From: Woeseiaceae bacterium | GTDB lineage: Bacteria > Pseudomonadota > Gammaproteobacteria > Steroidobacterales > Woeseiaceae | Assembly (NCBI GenBank): GCA_021773115.1 | Contig: JAJFKS010000005.1 | Location: 124,001-188,000 of the forward strand | Length of the DNA stretch: 64,000 nt | Reading direction: 5' to 3' | In this document: positions 35,254-43,958 of the stretch, piece after piece | Numbering within the stretch: the first letter of the stretch is position 1 | Layout of the letters: each line of letters begins with the position of its first letter | Program-made: the position numbers and the translations under genes | The notes under the pieces: model-generated | Seen by the model: the letters and a program-made list of their open reading frames with translations, nothing else | Databases searched by the model: none | What the model was told of the DNA's origin: nothing

Positions 35254-37338
35254 GTGATTGTGAAGCTGACCTGGCCTGCAACATTTCCGCCTTCTGCAGC
35301 GGTATTTGCGACTGTCGCAGTGCTGATGGGGGGCTGTTCCCTGGATAGTGATGATTCTCAGCCAAAAGGTTTGCCGGACGGCGAACGCCCCGCGATTTTG
35401 CTGATAACGCTGGACACAACAAGGGCCGACCGCCTCGGTATCGAAACGACTGCGGTTGAAACTCCCTATCTCAAAACGCTCGCAGACCGTGGTGTCTATT
35501 ACGCGCAGGCCTATTCGACCACCCCGACAACGCTGCCATCGCATACGTCGATGATGACGGGCCTTTATCCAATCGACCACCAGGTTCGCGAAAACGGACG
35601 CCGCGTGAGCGAACAACTGGAGCTGTTGGCACCGCGATTGAAACAGCTTGGCTATCACACAGCGGCTTTCGTTTCGGGCTTTCCACTTGCACAACAGTTT
35701 GGGCTGGCGCGCGGCTTCGATAAATACGACGACGATTTTACGGGCAATGCCAATGAACGCTCGGCGGCGCTTACCACCGACGCGGCGCTTCAATACCTGG
35801 CGCTTTCGAAAACGGCGGATTTCCTGTGGGTGCATTATTTCGATGCGCACGCGCCGTATGAACCGCCTGAACCTTTTCTCTCTCAATATCCGGATGATCC
35901 CTATTCAGGAGAGCTGGCTTTCATCGATCAGGAAGTCGGCCGTTTGCTGTCGGCGTTCGAGGCGCGTTTTTCTGAGCAGCCGCGGAAGATCATTGTAGTT
36001 GGCGATCACGGGGAAGGTTTGGGTGATCACGGCGAAGCCCTGCACGGTAATCTGTTGTATCAGGGAACCCTGCGCGTGCCCTTGGTCGTTGCCGGAGATG
36101 GCATTGCTCCGGGAAGCGTTGAACGTGCGGTCAGCGTCCGGCAGATATTTGATACCGTTCTTGAGTGGGCGGGGGTTAATGCTGAACGTAGCCTGCTTGA
36201 ATCAAGCAGCGAGCCCGTTCTCGCTGAGGCTCTGAAACCCTATCTGCAGTACGGATGGCAGCCGCAATTCATGGTGGTTCTTGATGGCATCAAGATGATC
36301 CAGTCCGGCGACATCGAAGTGTTCGACGTGCAATCCGATCCCGGGGAGACCAGCAACCTGGTGGGAAGCGTGGATTTGGCTCCGGCGTTGCAAGGGGCCA
36401 TTAGCGCCTACGCGTCCAGAGCACTGAACGAAGAAGACGGCGAGTCCAAAACACAGGAGTCCCTTAGCCAGAAGACGGTGGAGAGGCTCGCCAGTCTTGG
36501 CTACGTCGGGACTTCGGGTCGACCCATACTGCGCGATGTGGCGCCTAATCCTAAGGATATGGTGCATATCTACCACGATCTGGATATCGGTTCTGCTTAC
36601 TTCGTAAGTGGCAACTATGATGCGGCTATTGAAATATTTTCCCGAATTCTGGAGCTTGACCCCTATAACCTCATGGTCGCGATGCGCCTGGCCGTCGCCA
36701 ATTCTGTGACCGACCGAGAAGCGCAGGCACAAAAATTCTTTGAGCGCGCGAGGTCGATCAATCCTGCCTCCGTAGATCTGCGTCATTATCACGCGATGCA
36801 CTATATGCGTTATCAGCAATGGGACCTGGCCGAACCTTTATTCGAATCCGTGTTGCTGGAAATGCCCGATCGATTGCCCGCCCTGGAGGGGCTGTTAAGT
36901 ATTTACGCGCGACGCGGCGACGATGAAATGGCGATCCAGACGCTTGAGAAGATCACCAGGATCAAAGACTCACCGGGTGCGGAACTGGTCCGGCTTGGGC
37001 AGATGCGAATGAAAAGAGGTGAGACCAGGGCTGCGATCGGCGCTTTTGAGCAAGCCAGCCAGATCCTCGATCGGCGCTTCAGGCAAAACCTCGAACTTGG
37101 CGTTCTCTACCTTGCCGATCGACAGTTTGCCAATGCGGCGTTGAGCCTGGATAAAGTTACAAGATTTGATCCGGCTTATCCGATGGCGCTATTCAAGCGC
37201 GCCCAGGCAAGCGTGCTATTGAAGGAGGCTGATCGTGAGGAACGGGTCAGGCAAGCCTGGAGCCACGGCGACGCAACGACCCGCAGGTTGATTGCATCCG
37301 AGAAGCTGTTCCGGGGAATTGACTATCGCGCTCCATAG
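35254..37338 (+). CDS. Lipoprotein sulfatase-like hydrolase with TPR domain
   Basis: A 694-residue lipoprotein (lipobox VLMGGC, Cys28) starting with GTG after AAGGATAGAG. The sulfatase/alkaline phosphatase fold spans about 45-385: LLITLDTTRADRLG holds the metal Asp, TLPSHTSMMTG the catalytic loop, LWVHYFDAHAPYEPP and VVGDHGEGLGDHGE later ligands. The usual Cys/Ser-x-Pro-x-Arg formylglycine site is Thr93-Leu-Pro-Ser-His97, so a formylglycine cannot form and phosphatase or transferase chemistry is more likely. The C-terminal third (about 440-694) carries several TPRs (YFVSGNYDAAIEIFSRILELDP). Last gene of its operon. Confidence 0.87.
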   Translation: MIVKLTWPATFPPSAAVFATVAVLMGGCSLDSDDSQPKGLPDGERPAILLITLDTTRADRLGIETTAVETPYLKTLADRGVYYAQAYSTTPTTLPSHTSMMTGLYPIDHQVRENGRRVSEQLELLAPRLKQLGYHTAAFVSGFPLAQQFGLARGFDKYDDDFTGNANERSAALTTDAALQYLALSKTADFLWVHYFDAHAPYEPPEPFLSQYPDDPYSGELAFIDQEVGRLLSAFEARFSEQPRKIIVVGDHGEGLGDHGEALHGNLLYQGTLRVPLVVAGDGIAPGSVERAVSVRQIFDTVLEWAGVNAERSLLESSSEPVLAEALKPYLQYGWQPQFMVVLDGIKMIQSGDIEVFDVQSDPGETSNLVGSVDLAPALQGAISAYASRALNEEDGESKTQESLSQKTVERLASLGYVGTSGRPILRDVAPNPKDMVHIYHDLDIGSAYFVSGNYDAAIEIFSRILELDPYNLMVAMRLAVANSVTDREAQAQKFFERARSINPASVDLRHYHAMHYMRYQQWDLAEPLFESVLLEMPDRLPALEGLLSIYARRGDDEMAIQTLEKITRIKDSPGAELVRLGQMRMKRGETRAAIGAFEQASQILDRRFRQNLELGVLYLADRQFANAALSLDKVTRFDPAYPMALFKRAQASVLLKEADREERVRQAWSHGDATTRRLIASEKLFRGIDYRAP

Positions 37339-37359
37339 CGTTCGCGCGAGTATAATTCG

Positions 37360-38637
37360 CTAGCGGATTTGCTTGATGCCCGATAACTGATCGAAATAGG
37401 TTTCTTCGGGCGACACATAGATCTGAGTCAGCGGCGTGACCGAAACGCCATTGAGCGCGCCCTCCTGGAATGTGCCGTCATCCTCGATCCAGCCTGCACC
37501 GTACAGGCTGTGTATAACGTAGGGCTCACCGTCGACGTTGCCGAGATACAGCATCACATGGCCGGGTGAGTAAAGCAGATCCCCAACGTCGCAGGTCGCG
37601 AGAATTTTGAGTTTAGCTTCTGCGCTATCGTCGCCGCCGAAATGCACGTTGTTGCCGATCGGACTGTTTCGCTGCTGTAGCGAGTTTCTGGGCAGCAGGA
37701 TGCCGAAAGTCTTGTAAACCTCCATCACAAGCCCGGAGCAATCACGCGCATTGTAGGCATGTCCCCAGCCGTAACGCTCACCTAAGAATTTGAATGACTG
37801 GTGGAGAATATTTCTACGCGTATAGGGCATAAAGCCAACGCAAACATCCTGACTCCGGGCAATGAGCGCGGTGTGAAATTTTAGTTCGCCGTGTTCGCCT
37901 CGAGTCGGAAGCAATACGGGATAACTGGATCGAGGGTTCTGACCGTCGATGTTGCGTGCGACGTGGTCTGGGTCGAGCAGTGGCAGGCGCACTCCCATGT
38001 CGAGCTGCAGTTCGGAAATTGCTTCGACTTTCGGATTGAAGTTTGTTGTCACCTTGCCGCCAGAGATAATGAGGAAATTCCCGGCGTCGCGGTATTGCAC
38101 TATTTGCAGGCGTTCACCAATGACAATCCTGTCCTTAAGTACCCATGCCGCGTAATTGTAGGATTGCACGAAGTACCATTGGCCGTCCGCGCTCTCATGG
38201 AGGACGGCGACGACGTCGGCGGGAAATAGCCCGTTTTCCTGGAAGCGGTCAAGGTCGAATGTTTCCTGCGTCTTGAATACGACATCTTTGGTCGGCCAGG
38301 TCCGCATGTCAGCGCGCCGCAAAACCAGGCCAAAGCGCACGTTGATCGGATCCGATAAACCGTCCAGGTTCAGATTTCTGGTGTAACGGTCGTAGTCGGC
38401 CACGTCGACCGCGCCACCATCACGGTAAAACAGTTCCTGGCCGTACGGCTTGCTGATTGATTGAATGAGCCTGGCAATGTCCGCGCCCGCCAGCGTATCC
38501 GGGTAGGCCGCCAGGTCGATCATGTTGGAATCGTTGCTGAAGGCGTCGCGGACAATCCTCGCGATATCTGTCGAGTCGGCCAGAAGCTCGTCTACCCGCT
38601 TCGTTCTGTCGATCCAGAAATCTACTTTGAGATGCAT
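37360..38637 (-). CDS. ykfC: Cytoplasmic NlpC/P60 endopeptidase, YkfC-like (gamma-D-Glu-mDAP peptidase)
   Basis: A 425-residue cysteine peptidase. It has an N-terminal region, two SH3-type domains (about 100-260; WYFVQSYNYAAWVLKD is a bacterial SH3 signature), then NlpC/P60 with Cys300 (YNARDCSGLVMEVY), His360 (YSPGHVMLYLG) and His376 (YVIHSLYG). There is no signal peptide, and an in-frame stop lies shortly upstream, so it should act in the cytoplasm like Bacillus YkfC, which cuts L-Ala-gamma-D-Glu from meso-DAP in recycled peptides. It is third in an amidase-epimerase-endopeptidase operon, the same partners as in Bacillus ykfABC. Confidence 0.88.
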   Translation of the reverse strand: MHLKVDFWIDRTKRVDELLADSTDIARIVRDAFSNDSNMIDLAAYPDTLAGADIARLIQSISKPYGQELFYRDGGAVDVADYDRYTRNLNLDGLSDPINVRFGLVLRRADMRTWPTKDVVFKTQETFDLDRFQENGLFPADVVAVLHESADGQWYFVQSYNYAAWVLKDRIVIGERLQIVQYRDAGNFLIISGGKVTTNFNPKVEAISELQLDMGVRLPLLDPDHVARNIDGQNPRSSYPVLLPTRGEHGELKFHTALIARSQDVCVGFMPYTRRNILHQSFKFLGERYGWGHAYNARDCSGLVMEVYKTFGILLPRNSLQQRNSPIGNNVHFGGDDSAEAKLKILATCDVGDLLYSPGHVMLYLGNVDGEPYVIHSLYGAGWIEDDGTFQEGALNGVSVTPLTQIYVSPEETYFDQLSGIKQIR

Positions 38638-38678
38638 TTCGTCAATCCGACCATGCCCGACCTGCTTGGCTTTTTGGC

Positions 38679-39794
38679 TCAGGACGCAGCGGCTCTATCA
38701 AACTTCAGCATCGATAACTCGTCGATCGTCTTAATGCCGAGTCCGGGTGCGTCCGATATGGAGATTTCGGATCCATCGAACAGGACGCCGCCGACCACCG
38801 GGTTTATCGTCGCGAGCGACGGCGCATCGAGATCGACACGAGTAATGCTGTTCGATTTGGCCACCGCAACATGTGCTGCGGCCGAAACGCCAATGGCGGT
38901 TTCCAGCATGCAGCCCATCATGCAATCGACGTCATAAAGAGCTGCAATATCAGCGATCTTGATTGCGTTGGAGATACCGCCTGTCTTCATTAACTTGATG
39001 TTGATAATGTCGGCACCGCGCATTTGAATGAGGTCGATCACTTCCCTGGGCCCGAAACTGCTCTCGTCGGCCATGACGGCTGTTGTTACACGCTCGGTGA
39101 CGTATTTCATGCCTTCCAAATCGTTGCCACGAACGGGTTGCTCGATAAACTCGATCTCAACGCCGCTGCTCTCGAGTTCGCGAAGCGCTGTGACCGTTTG
39201 TTTCGGCGTCCAGCCCTGGTTGGCATCCAGACGAATTAATGATCTGTCGCTAACGGCGGCATAAATTGCCTTAACGCGTTCGATGTCAACGCGCATATCC
39301 TTTCCGACCTTGATCTTCAGTGCCTCGAAGCCACGATCCGCCGCGTCGATGGCGTCCTGGACCATCTTGTCGATGTAGTCGACGCTGATTGTCAGGTCTG
39401 TCGAGAGAACGGGCTCGCCACCGCCGAGAATCTTGTACAAAGGTGCGTTCAGCGACTGTGCAAACAAATCGTAAACGGCTATTTCAACGGCGGCTTTGGC
39501 GCTGAAATTTTTGTACAGCGCGCCCTGAATAAGCTCGACGACATGATTAAGGTTCTGGATATCCTCATTCTGGATAGCGGGGAGAATGATGGTGCGAATG
39601 GCCTCAATGATCGAACCGTGGGTCTCCCCCGTAATAATCGCAGTGGCTGGCGCGCTGCCGAAGCCTTTGTGGCCTGTATCCGTCTCCAATACGATGACGA
39701 CGTCTTCCATATGGTCGACACTGCGCAGCGCGGTCTTGAACGGCATTTTGAGCGGGATTCTCAATTTGCCCAGTTGGAAGCCTGTTATTTTCAT
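38679..39794 (-). CDS. Dipeptide epimerase of the enolase superfamily (L-Ala-D/L-Glu epimerase or DgcA)
   Basis: About 371 residues from ATG 39794. The muconate-lactonizing-type barrel is complete: ALKIKVGK with Lys160 and Lys162, metal ligands Asp190 (RLDANQ), Glu218 (EFIEQP) and Asp243 (MADES), and Lys267 (INIKLMKTGG). Numbering is nearly identical to the B. subtilis Ala-Glu epimerase YkfB. Function could be epimerising L-Ala-D-Glu (next to the YkfC-like gene) or N-acetyl-D-Glu as DgcA (DgcN is 7.5 kb away). Both degrade murein D-Glu. It overlaps the amidase stop by 4 nt and precedes ykfC by 41 nt. Confidence 0.9.
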   Translation of the reverse strand: MKITGFQLGKLRIPLKMPFKTALRSVDHMEDVVIVLETDTGHKGFGSAPATAIITGETHGSIIEAIRTIILPAIQNEDIQNLNHVVELIQGALYKNFSAKAAVEIAVYDLFAQSLNAPLYKILGGGEPVLSTDLTISVDYIDKMVQDAIDAADRGFEALKIKVGKDMRVDIERVKAIYAAVSDRSLIRLDANQGWTPKQTVTALRELESSGVEIEFIEQPVRGNDLEGMKYVTERVTTAVMADESSFGPREVIDLIQMRGADIINIKLMKTGGISNAIKIADIAALYDVDCMMGCMLETAIGVSAAAHVAVAKSNSITRVDLDAPSLATINPVVGGVLFDGSEISISDAPGLGIKTIDELSMLKFDRAAAS

Positions 39795-40744
39795 GGTGTC
39801 ATCTCTGGTTCGTCCACCTGTTCGTTCTCGCACGGCGCCGTAGAATCCAGCGGCTCTTCGACCTGTAGCAGTTCATCCAGACGTTCAGGGTAGTACTTGT
39901 CCAGCAACGCAAACAGGATCGCCGCGGACTCCCGCGTCATCTCACGCGTAACTGCCCATGGCTGAAAGTGCAGCTGGAATGCGCGCACGACATTTCGTGT
40001 TTGTTCGTCAATTTCACCCGTCAGTTCGATTTCGTAGCCATAGGCAGCAAGGGCTTTCTGCAGGTTGATCAGTGGCAATGGTTCCGCGCGAAACCTTTCC
40101 CAATACTGTATTACCGTCGCGTCGTCGTACCAAGCGCCGTAGCCAAGCGAGGCGAGCCGTTGCCACGGGAAACGCGGGCCCGGATCGATCTTCCGCCCTG
40201 GCGCGATATCAGAATGGCCGATGATGTGTGTCGGTTTGACGTCGGGGTGACGCTCCAGAATTTCGTCGAGCAGTTCGGTCAGGAGCGCAATTTGACCATC
40301 GGCAAAGTCGGGGTAAAAACACAGTCGATCGGGCCCGCCGGTGTAGGGATTCACGCCGGTATCGCTCGCGTGGCACCAGGTTCGGTTGACGAGCTCAATG
40401 CCGATTGATTGGTCGTTGAGACCGCTTTTGCCGGCCCAGTAGCTGGTGCCGGCGTGCCAGGCGCGGCGCGATTCGTCTACCAGTTTAAAAATTTTGAGCG
40501 GAGATTTGCCGTAGGTCGGATCGCCAGGTTCCGGAATCAGGTAGTGCGAGCTGACCGGATACGAAGACGGTTTGGTCAGAATCTGCAGCGAATCCCCAAA
40601 ATTGGCCGTCGTATGATGAATAACGATGATGCTGACGCGGCTGTTTTGATTGGCCGAATCCGTCGTTTGGGTGGTAGTACATGCAACGATATTGAATGCC
40701 GCAACAAACGTGATAAAAAGAGCTGTGATGCGGCGTAGCATCAT
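39791..40744 (-). CDS. amiD: AmiD-like lipoprotein N-acetylmuramoyl-L-alanine amidase
   Basis: About 317 residues. ATG 40744 gives a compact lipoprotein signal (MMLRRITALFITFVAAFNIVAC, split by lipidation Cys after IVA); ATG 40762 is an alternative. The amidase_2 domain has zinc histidines in IVIHHTTANFGDS, the RRAWHAGTSYW region and THIIGHSDIAPGRKIDPGP, with NDQSIGIELVN between. A peptidoglycan-binding domain follows (about 225-290; INLQKALAAYGYEIELTGEID). AmiD is an outer-membrane amidase that cuts the bond between MurNAc or anhydroMurNAc and L-Ala, freeing the stem peptides that downstream genes process. It is divergent from a TonB-dependent receptor. Confidence 0.9.
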   Translation of the reverse strand: MMLRRITALFITFVAAFNIVACTTTQTTDSANQNSRVSIIVIHHTTANFGDSLQILTKPSSYPVSSHYLIPEPGDPTYGKSPLKIFKLVDESRRAWHAGTSYWAGKSGLNDQSIGIELVNRTWCHASDTGVNPYTGGPDRLCFYPDFADGQIALLTELLDEILERHPDVKPTHIIGHSDIAPGRKIDPGPRFPWQRLASLGYGAWYDDATVIQYWERFRAEPLPLINLQKALAAYGYEIELTGEIDEQTRNVVRAFQLHFQPWAVTREMTRESAAILFALLDKYYPERLDELLQVEEPLDSTAPCENEQVDEPEMTP

Positions 40745-40792
40745 GTGGGTTTCGTTCTGCATGGGAGGAATTCTGGGAGGAATAAATAATTC

Positions 40793-40820
40793 TTTACTTT
40801 TCCGTGCTCGATGATATTTT
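40793..40820 (+). promoter_or_regulatory. Weak promoter candidate of the second TonB-dependent receptor
   Basis: TTTACT (40793-40798) and TATTTT (40815-40820) are spaced 16 nt, each 4 of 6 consensus, 58 nt before the receptor ATG. They lie in the 133-bp gap shared with the divergent amidase gene, which also holds a duplicated GGGAGGAAT (40763-40771 and 40775-40783). Confidence 0.3.
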
Positions 40821-40877
40821 ATGCCGTACAAGGCTGACATAGTCAAGAAAACCATTCAAATTCAGGGGAGCACCATC

Positions 40878-43865
40878 ATGACCTTGTTCAATTTGGGGAA
40901 CGCGCCTGCCGTTACCTCGCGTGCGCTAAAATCTGTTCTTAATCTCTTCGTCCTTAGTCTCGCGCTGGCATTCTTCGCCACGCCCGCAAACGCACAGCAG
41001 ACAGGCGAAATTGCCGGCCAGGTTGTCGATGCGAGTGGCGCTGGTGTATCAGGCGTCAGTATTGAGGCCAGCGGTGATGTGTTGCCACAGGCGCGTACGA
41101 CAACGTCGGCCGACAACGGCAGTTATCGCTTCCGCCTGTTGCCCCCGGGCAGTTACTCGGTGGTATTCAAGCTGCCCGACGGTAGCACTCAGACGCGCAA
41201 TGTCGCAGTGCTACTGCAACAGACTGCCAAAGTTGACATGGTTACTGGTACGTCAATGGAAGAGATCGTGGTTTTAGGGACGCAACTCTCTCCGGACGCA
41301 GGTCAGGGGGCACTTAGCAGTTCGATTAACGCGAGTACCATAGATGCCATACCCGTGGGTCAGGAATATCGCGATCTCATAAAATTGATACCCGGCGTTC
41401 AATACTCCGAAGACTCAATTCGCGGTCCTAGTGCGGGCGGCAGTGGCCAGGACAACGCTTACCAGTTCGATGGCGTCGACGTGTCTTTGCCCTTATTCGG
41501 TACCTTGTCAGCAGATCCCTCGTCACATGACATTGCGCAAGTGTCGGTTGTCCGCGGCGGTGCCAAAGCCGTCGGTTTCAATCGCTCCGGCGGTTTCCTG
41601 GTCAACACGGTTAGCAAATCCGGTACTGACGAATTTCGTGCCGAGGCCAGCTACCAGATTCAGTCTGCAAGCCTGACCAGTGACCAGGATACTGGCACTA
41701 ACCGGCTGGAATTTGATGAAGACAAGGCATGGGCGACAGTGAGCCTTGGAGGACCGGTGGTGCGTGACCGCCTGTACTTCTACACGTCGTACTATGCGCC
41801 TACCGCGAAACGCGATAACACGGCGAACGTCTATGGACCTGTCGGTAACTTTGATGACAGTCGCGACGAGTACTTCGGCAAGCTGACGTTTTCGCCAACC
41901 GACAATATTCTCTTTAACGGCAGCTATCGGACTTCGGACCACGACATTCAGAAACGAAGCGTTGGCTCGTTAGGTGCGGACTCCACCTCAGAGGGGGATA
42001 AATCGACTCTCGATGTCGCCATTCTGGAAGGGTCGTGGATCGTAAATGATACGAGTTCCGTAAACTTCAAATATACGGACTTTCAAAACGACACGTCTTC
42101 CCGACCGGATACCTTGTTCGGGTTTCCGGTCTCCGACGGTGATTCGCTGAATATTGGAGCGCTGGATCAACAAGGTAACTTTTTTGTACCTCTGCCGAGA
42201 ACGGTCGTTGACCCCAGCGATACGGCTTACAACGCCTTCATACAACCGCTAATCAATCAATATGGCTACCTTGATAATGGGGTACCGACCGGTGGCGGCA
42301 ATGTCGGTGGCGCGAGCACATTGAATGATCAGAACTTTTCGCGTGAGAGCTTCGAAATCGCTTTTGATAAGACTTTTTTCATCGGCAATACGACGCACGA
42401 TCTGCATTTTGGCTACCAGAACCAGACCGTCGAAGAAGAGTTGCTGCGAACATCCAACGGCTGGGGCGCAATTACAGTGCCGGGTGGACGGGTGAATGCG
42501 TCGGACGGTGTTACACCGGTATTTTTCCAGGCGACACTGCAACAGATGAGCTTCCTGACGTCGGGTGGCGCCGCTCTGGCACCGATCGTTTCGTCTTCGG
42601 AACTGCAGAGCTTCGAGATCAACGACACAATTGAAGTCGGGGACTGGACTTACAACGTTGGTGTGCTGGTTAGCAACGACGTCTTGTTCGGACAAGGCCT
42701 GGCACCGAATGCGTCAAACCCTGTTACGGGTCTCGAAGCGTCGCCGGGCACCAAATACAAAATGTATGAGACCGACTGGTCTGACTTGATCCAGCCACGC
42801 CTTGGCGCGTCATGGAACTATTCAGACAAGAGCTCAGCCTATGTGAACTATGCGAAGTACAACCCGTCGGCTTCGTCGCTGGCGCGGGCGGCATCGTGGG
42901 ATCGCAATTTGTTAGGTGCCCGGGTTGAGACAAATTTTGATGCCAACGGCAATTTTATCGAATCGGTATTGATTGGCGGATCGTCCGGTAAAATCTTTGA
43001 TGACAATTTGACGCCACGTAGCATTGACGAGTATCTGATTGGCTGGACCACAGACGTGTCCAGCGAATTAACGCTGCGTGCGCATGTGCGTTATCGGGAC
43101 GGCGGACATTTCTGGGAAGATACGAACAACAATGCGCGTTCGAGGTTCTTGCCACCACCAGGCATTCCAACCGAAGATTACATTCCGAATCTTCAGGATA
43201 TTCGTGACGAAATTGGCGGCTCATCGTATGTCATTGCCGAGCTTGATGGCGCTTACACAAAGTACTACGAGGCCAGTTTTGAAGCCGAGTGGAGCGTTGA
43301 TGAGTTTTACGTGCGTGGGTCCTATGTCTGGAGTCACTACTACGGCAATTTCGACCAGGACAACTCCACGACCGAAAATGATGCCAATACGTTCGTAGGC
43401 TCGTCGTTTATCGCTGATGGAGCAGGCCGACAGCTGTGGAACTTCCGCGACGGCAACTTACGTGGTGACCGTCGGCACATGCTGAAAGTGTACGGGTACT
43501 ATCTGCTGCCGTGGGACGCGAGTGTTGGCGGGTATCTGGTTTACCAGTCCGGCCAGCCGTGGGAGGCATGGGATGTGGAGGTCTATCGAGCCCTAACGGG
43601 TAGTAGCAGTGACACGAGCCGATACGCGGAACCTGCAGGGTCGCGAACTACCGATGCGCATTATCAACTGGACTTGAATTACACGCATAACTTCGCGTTC
43701 AAGGGTGACCACAATATTCAATTGCGTGCGGATATTTTCAACGTGTTCGACAATCAAACCGGATACAACATTCAAAATAAAGTGAATAGTGCGGACTTTG
43801 GTCAGCCGCGAGACTTTTTTGACCCGCGTCGCATCCAGTTGGCAGTTAAATATCAGTTCAACTAA
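40878..43865 (+). CDS. TonB-dependent receptor, Oar-like, with carboxypeptidase-regulatory-like domain
   Basis: An outer-membrane receptor of about 995 residues from ATG 40878, preceded by AGGGGAG. The signal peptide ends ATPANA-QQ. A CarboxypepD_reg-like domain follows (about 43-115; GEIAGQVVDASGAGVSGVSI, SYRFRLLPPGSYSVVF), then the TonB-box-like MEEIVVLGTQ, plug (IPVGQEYRDLIKLIPGVQ, AYQFDGVDV, VSVVRGGAKAVGFNRSGGF) and beta-barrel ending VKYQF. It belongs to the same class as the receptor at 484-3489 but without the EF-hand-like insert. Being divergent from the AmiD-like amidase, it could import muropeptides or sugar fragments; that substrate is a guess. A strong terminator follows. Confidence 0.93.
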   Translation: MTLFNLGNAPAVTSRALKSVLNLFVLSLALAFFATPANAQQTGEIAGQVVDASGAGVSGVSIEASGDVLPQARTTTSADNGSYRFRLLPPGSYSVVFKLPDGSTQTRNVAVLLQQTAKVDMVTGTSMEEIVVLGTQLSPDAGQGALSSSINASTIDAIPVGQEYRDLIKLIPGVQYSEDSIRGPSAGGSGQDNAYQFDGVDVSLPLFGTLSADPSSHDIAQVSVVRGGAKAVGFNRSGGFLVNTVSKSGTDEFRAEASYQIQSASLTSDQDTGTNRLEFDEDKAWATVSLGGPVVRDRLYFYTSYYAPTAKRDNTANVYGPVGNFDDSRDEYFGKLTFSPTDNILFNGSYRTSDHDIQKRSVGSLGADSTSEGDKSTLDVAILEGSWIVNDTSSVNFKYTDFQNDTSSRPDTLFGFPVSDGDSLNIGALDQQGNFFVPLPRTVVDPSDTAYNAFIQPLINQYGYLDNGVPTGGGNVGGASTLNDQNFSRESFEIAFDKTFFIGNTTHDLHFGYQNQTVEEELLRTSNGWGAITVPGGRVNASDGVTPVFFQATLQQMSFLTSGGAALAPIVSSSELQSFEINDTIEVGDWTYNVGVLVSNDVLFGQGLAPNASNPVTGLEASPGTKYKMYETDWSDLIQPRLGASWNYSDKSSAYVNYAKYNPSASSLARAASWDRNLLGARVETNFDANGNFIESVLIGGSSGKIFDDNLTPRSIDEYLIGWTTDVSSELTLRAHVRYRDGGHFWEDTNNNARSRFLPPPGIPTEDYIPNLQDIRDEIGGSSYVIAELDGAYTKYYEASFEAEWSVDEFYVRGSYVWSHYYGNFDQDNSTTENDANTFVGSSFIADGAGRQLWNFRDGNLRGDRRHMLKVYGYYLLPWDASVGGYLVYQSGQPWEAWDVEVYRALTGSSSDTSRYAEPAGSRTTDAHYQLDLNYTHNFAFKGDHNIQLRADIFNVFDNQTGYNIQNKVNSADFGQPRDFFDPRRIQLAVKYQFN

Positions 43866-43898
43866 GAGCTAGACATTTAGTTCTGTGCGGGACGAAAT

Positions 43899-43958
43899 TG
43901 CGCCATGCACCGGTTTAACCCACCCCCCCTGGGAAAACCGGAGCATGGCGCATTTTTT
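43899..43958 (+). terminator. Strong intrinsic terminator/attenuator overlapping the next gene's start codon
   Basis: TGCGCCATGC (43899-43908) pairs perfectly with GCATGGCGCA (43943-43952). After an A-A mismatch, CCGGTTT (43910-43916) pairs with AAACCGG (43935-43941), then CCC with GGG closes a C-rich loop. A run of six T follows (43953-43958). The arrangement is a textbook Rho-independent terminator 34 nt after the receptor stop. The ATG used by the next gene (43945-43947) is inside the right arm, so the hairpin would also hide that start codon. Confidence 0.85.

Noticed and set aside
35173..35886. 237-codon arginine-rich frame on the minus strand
   Set aside because: Its composition (Arg, Cys, His rich) is that of an antisense shadow of the sulfatase-like gene.
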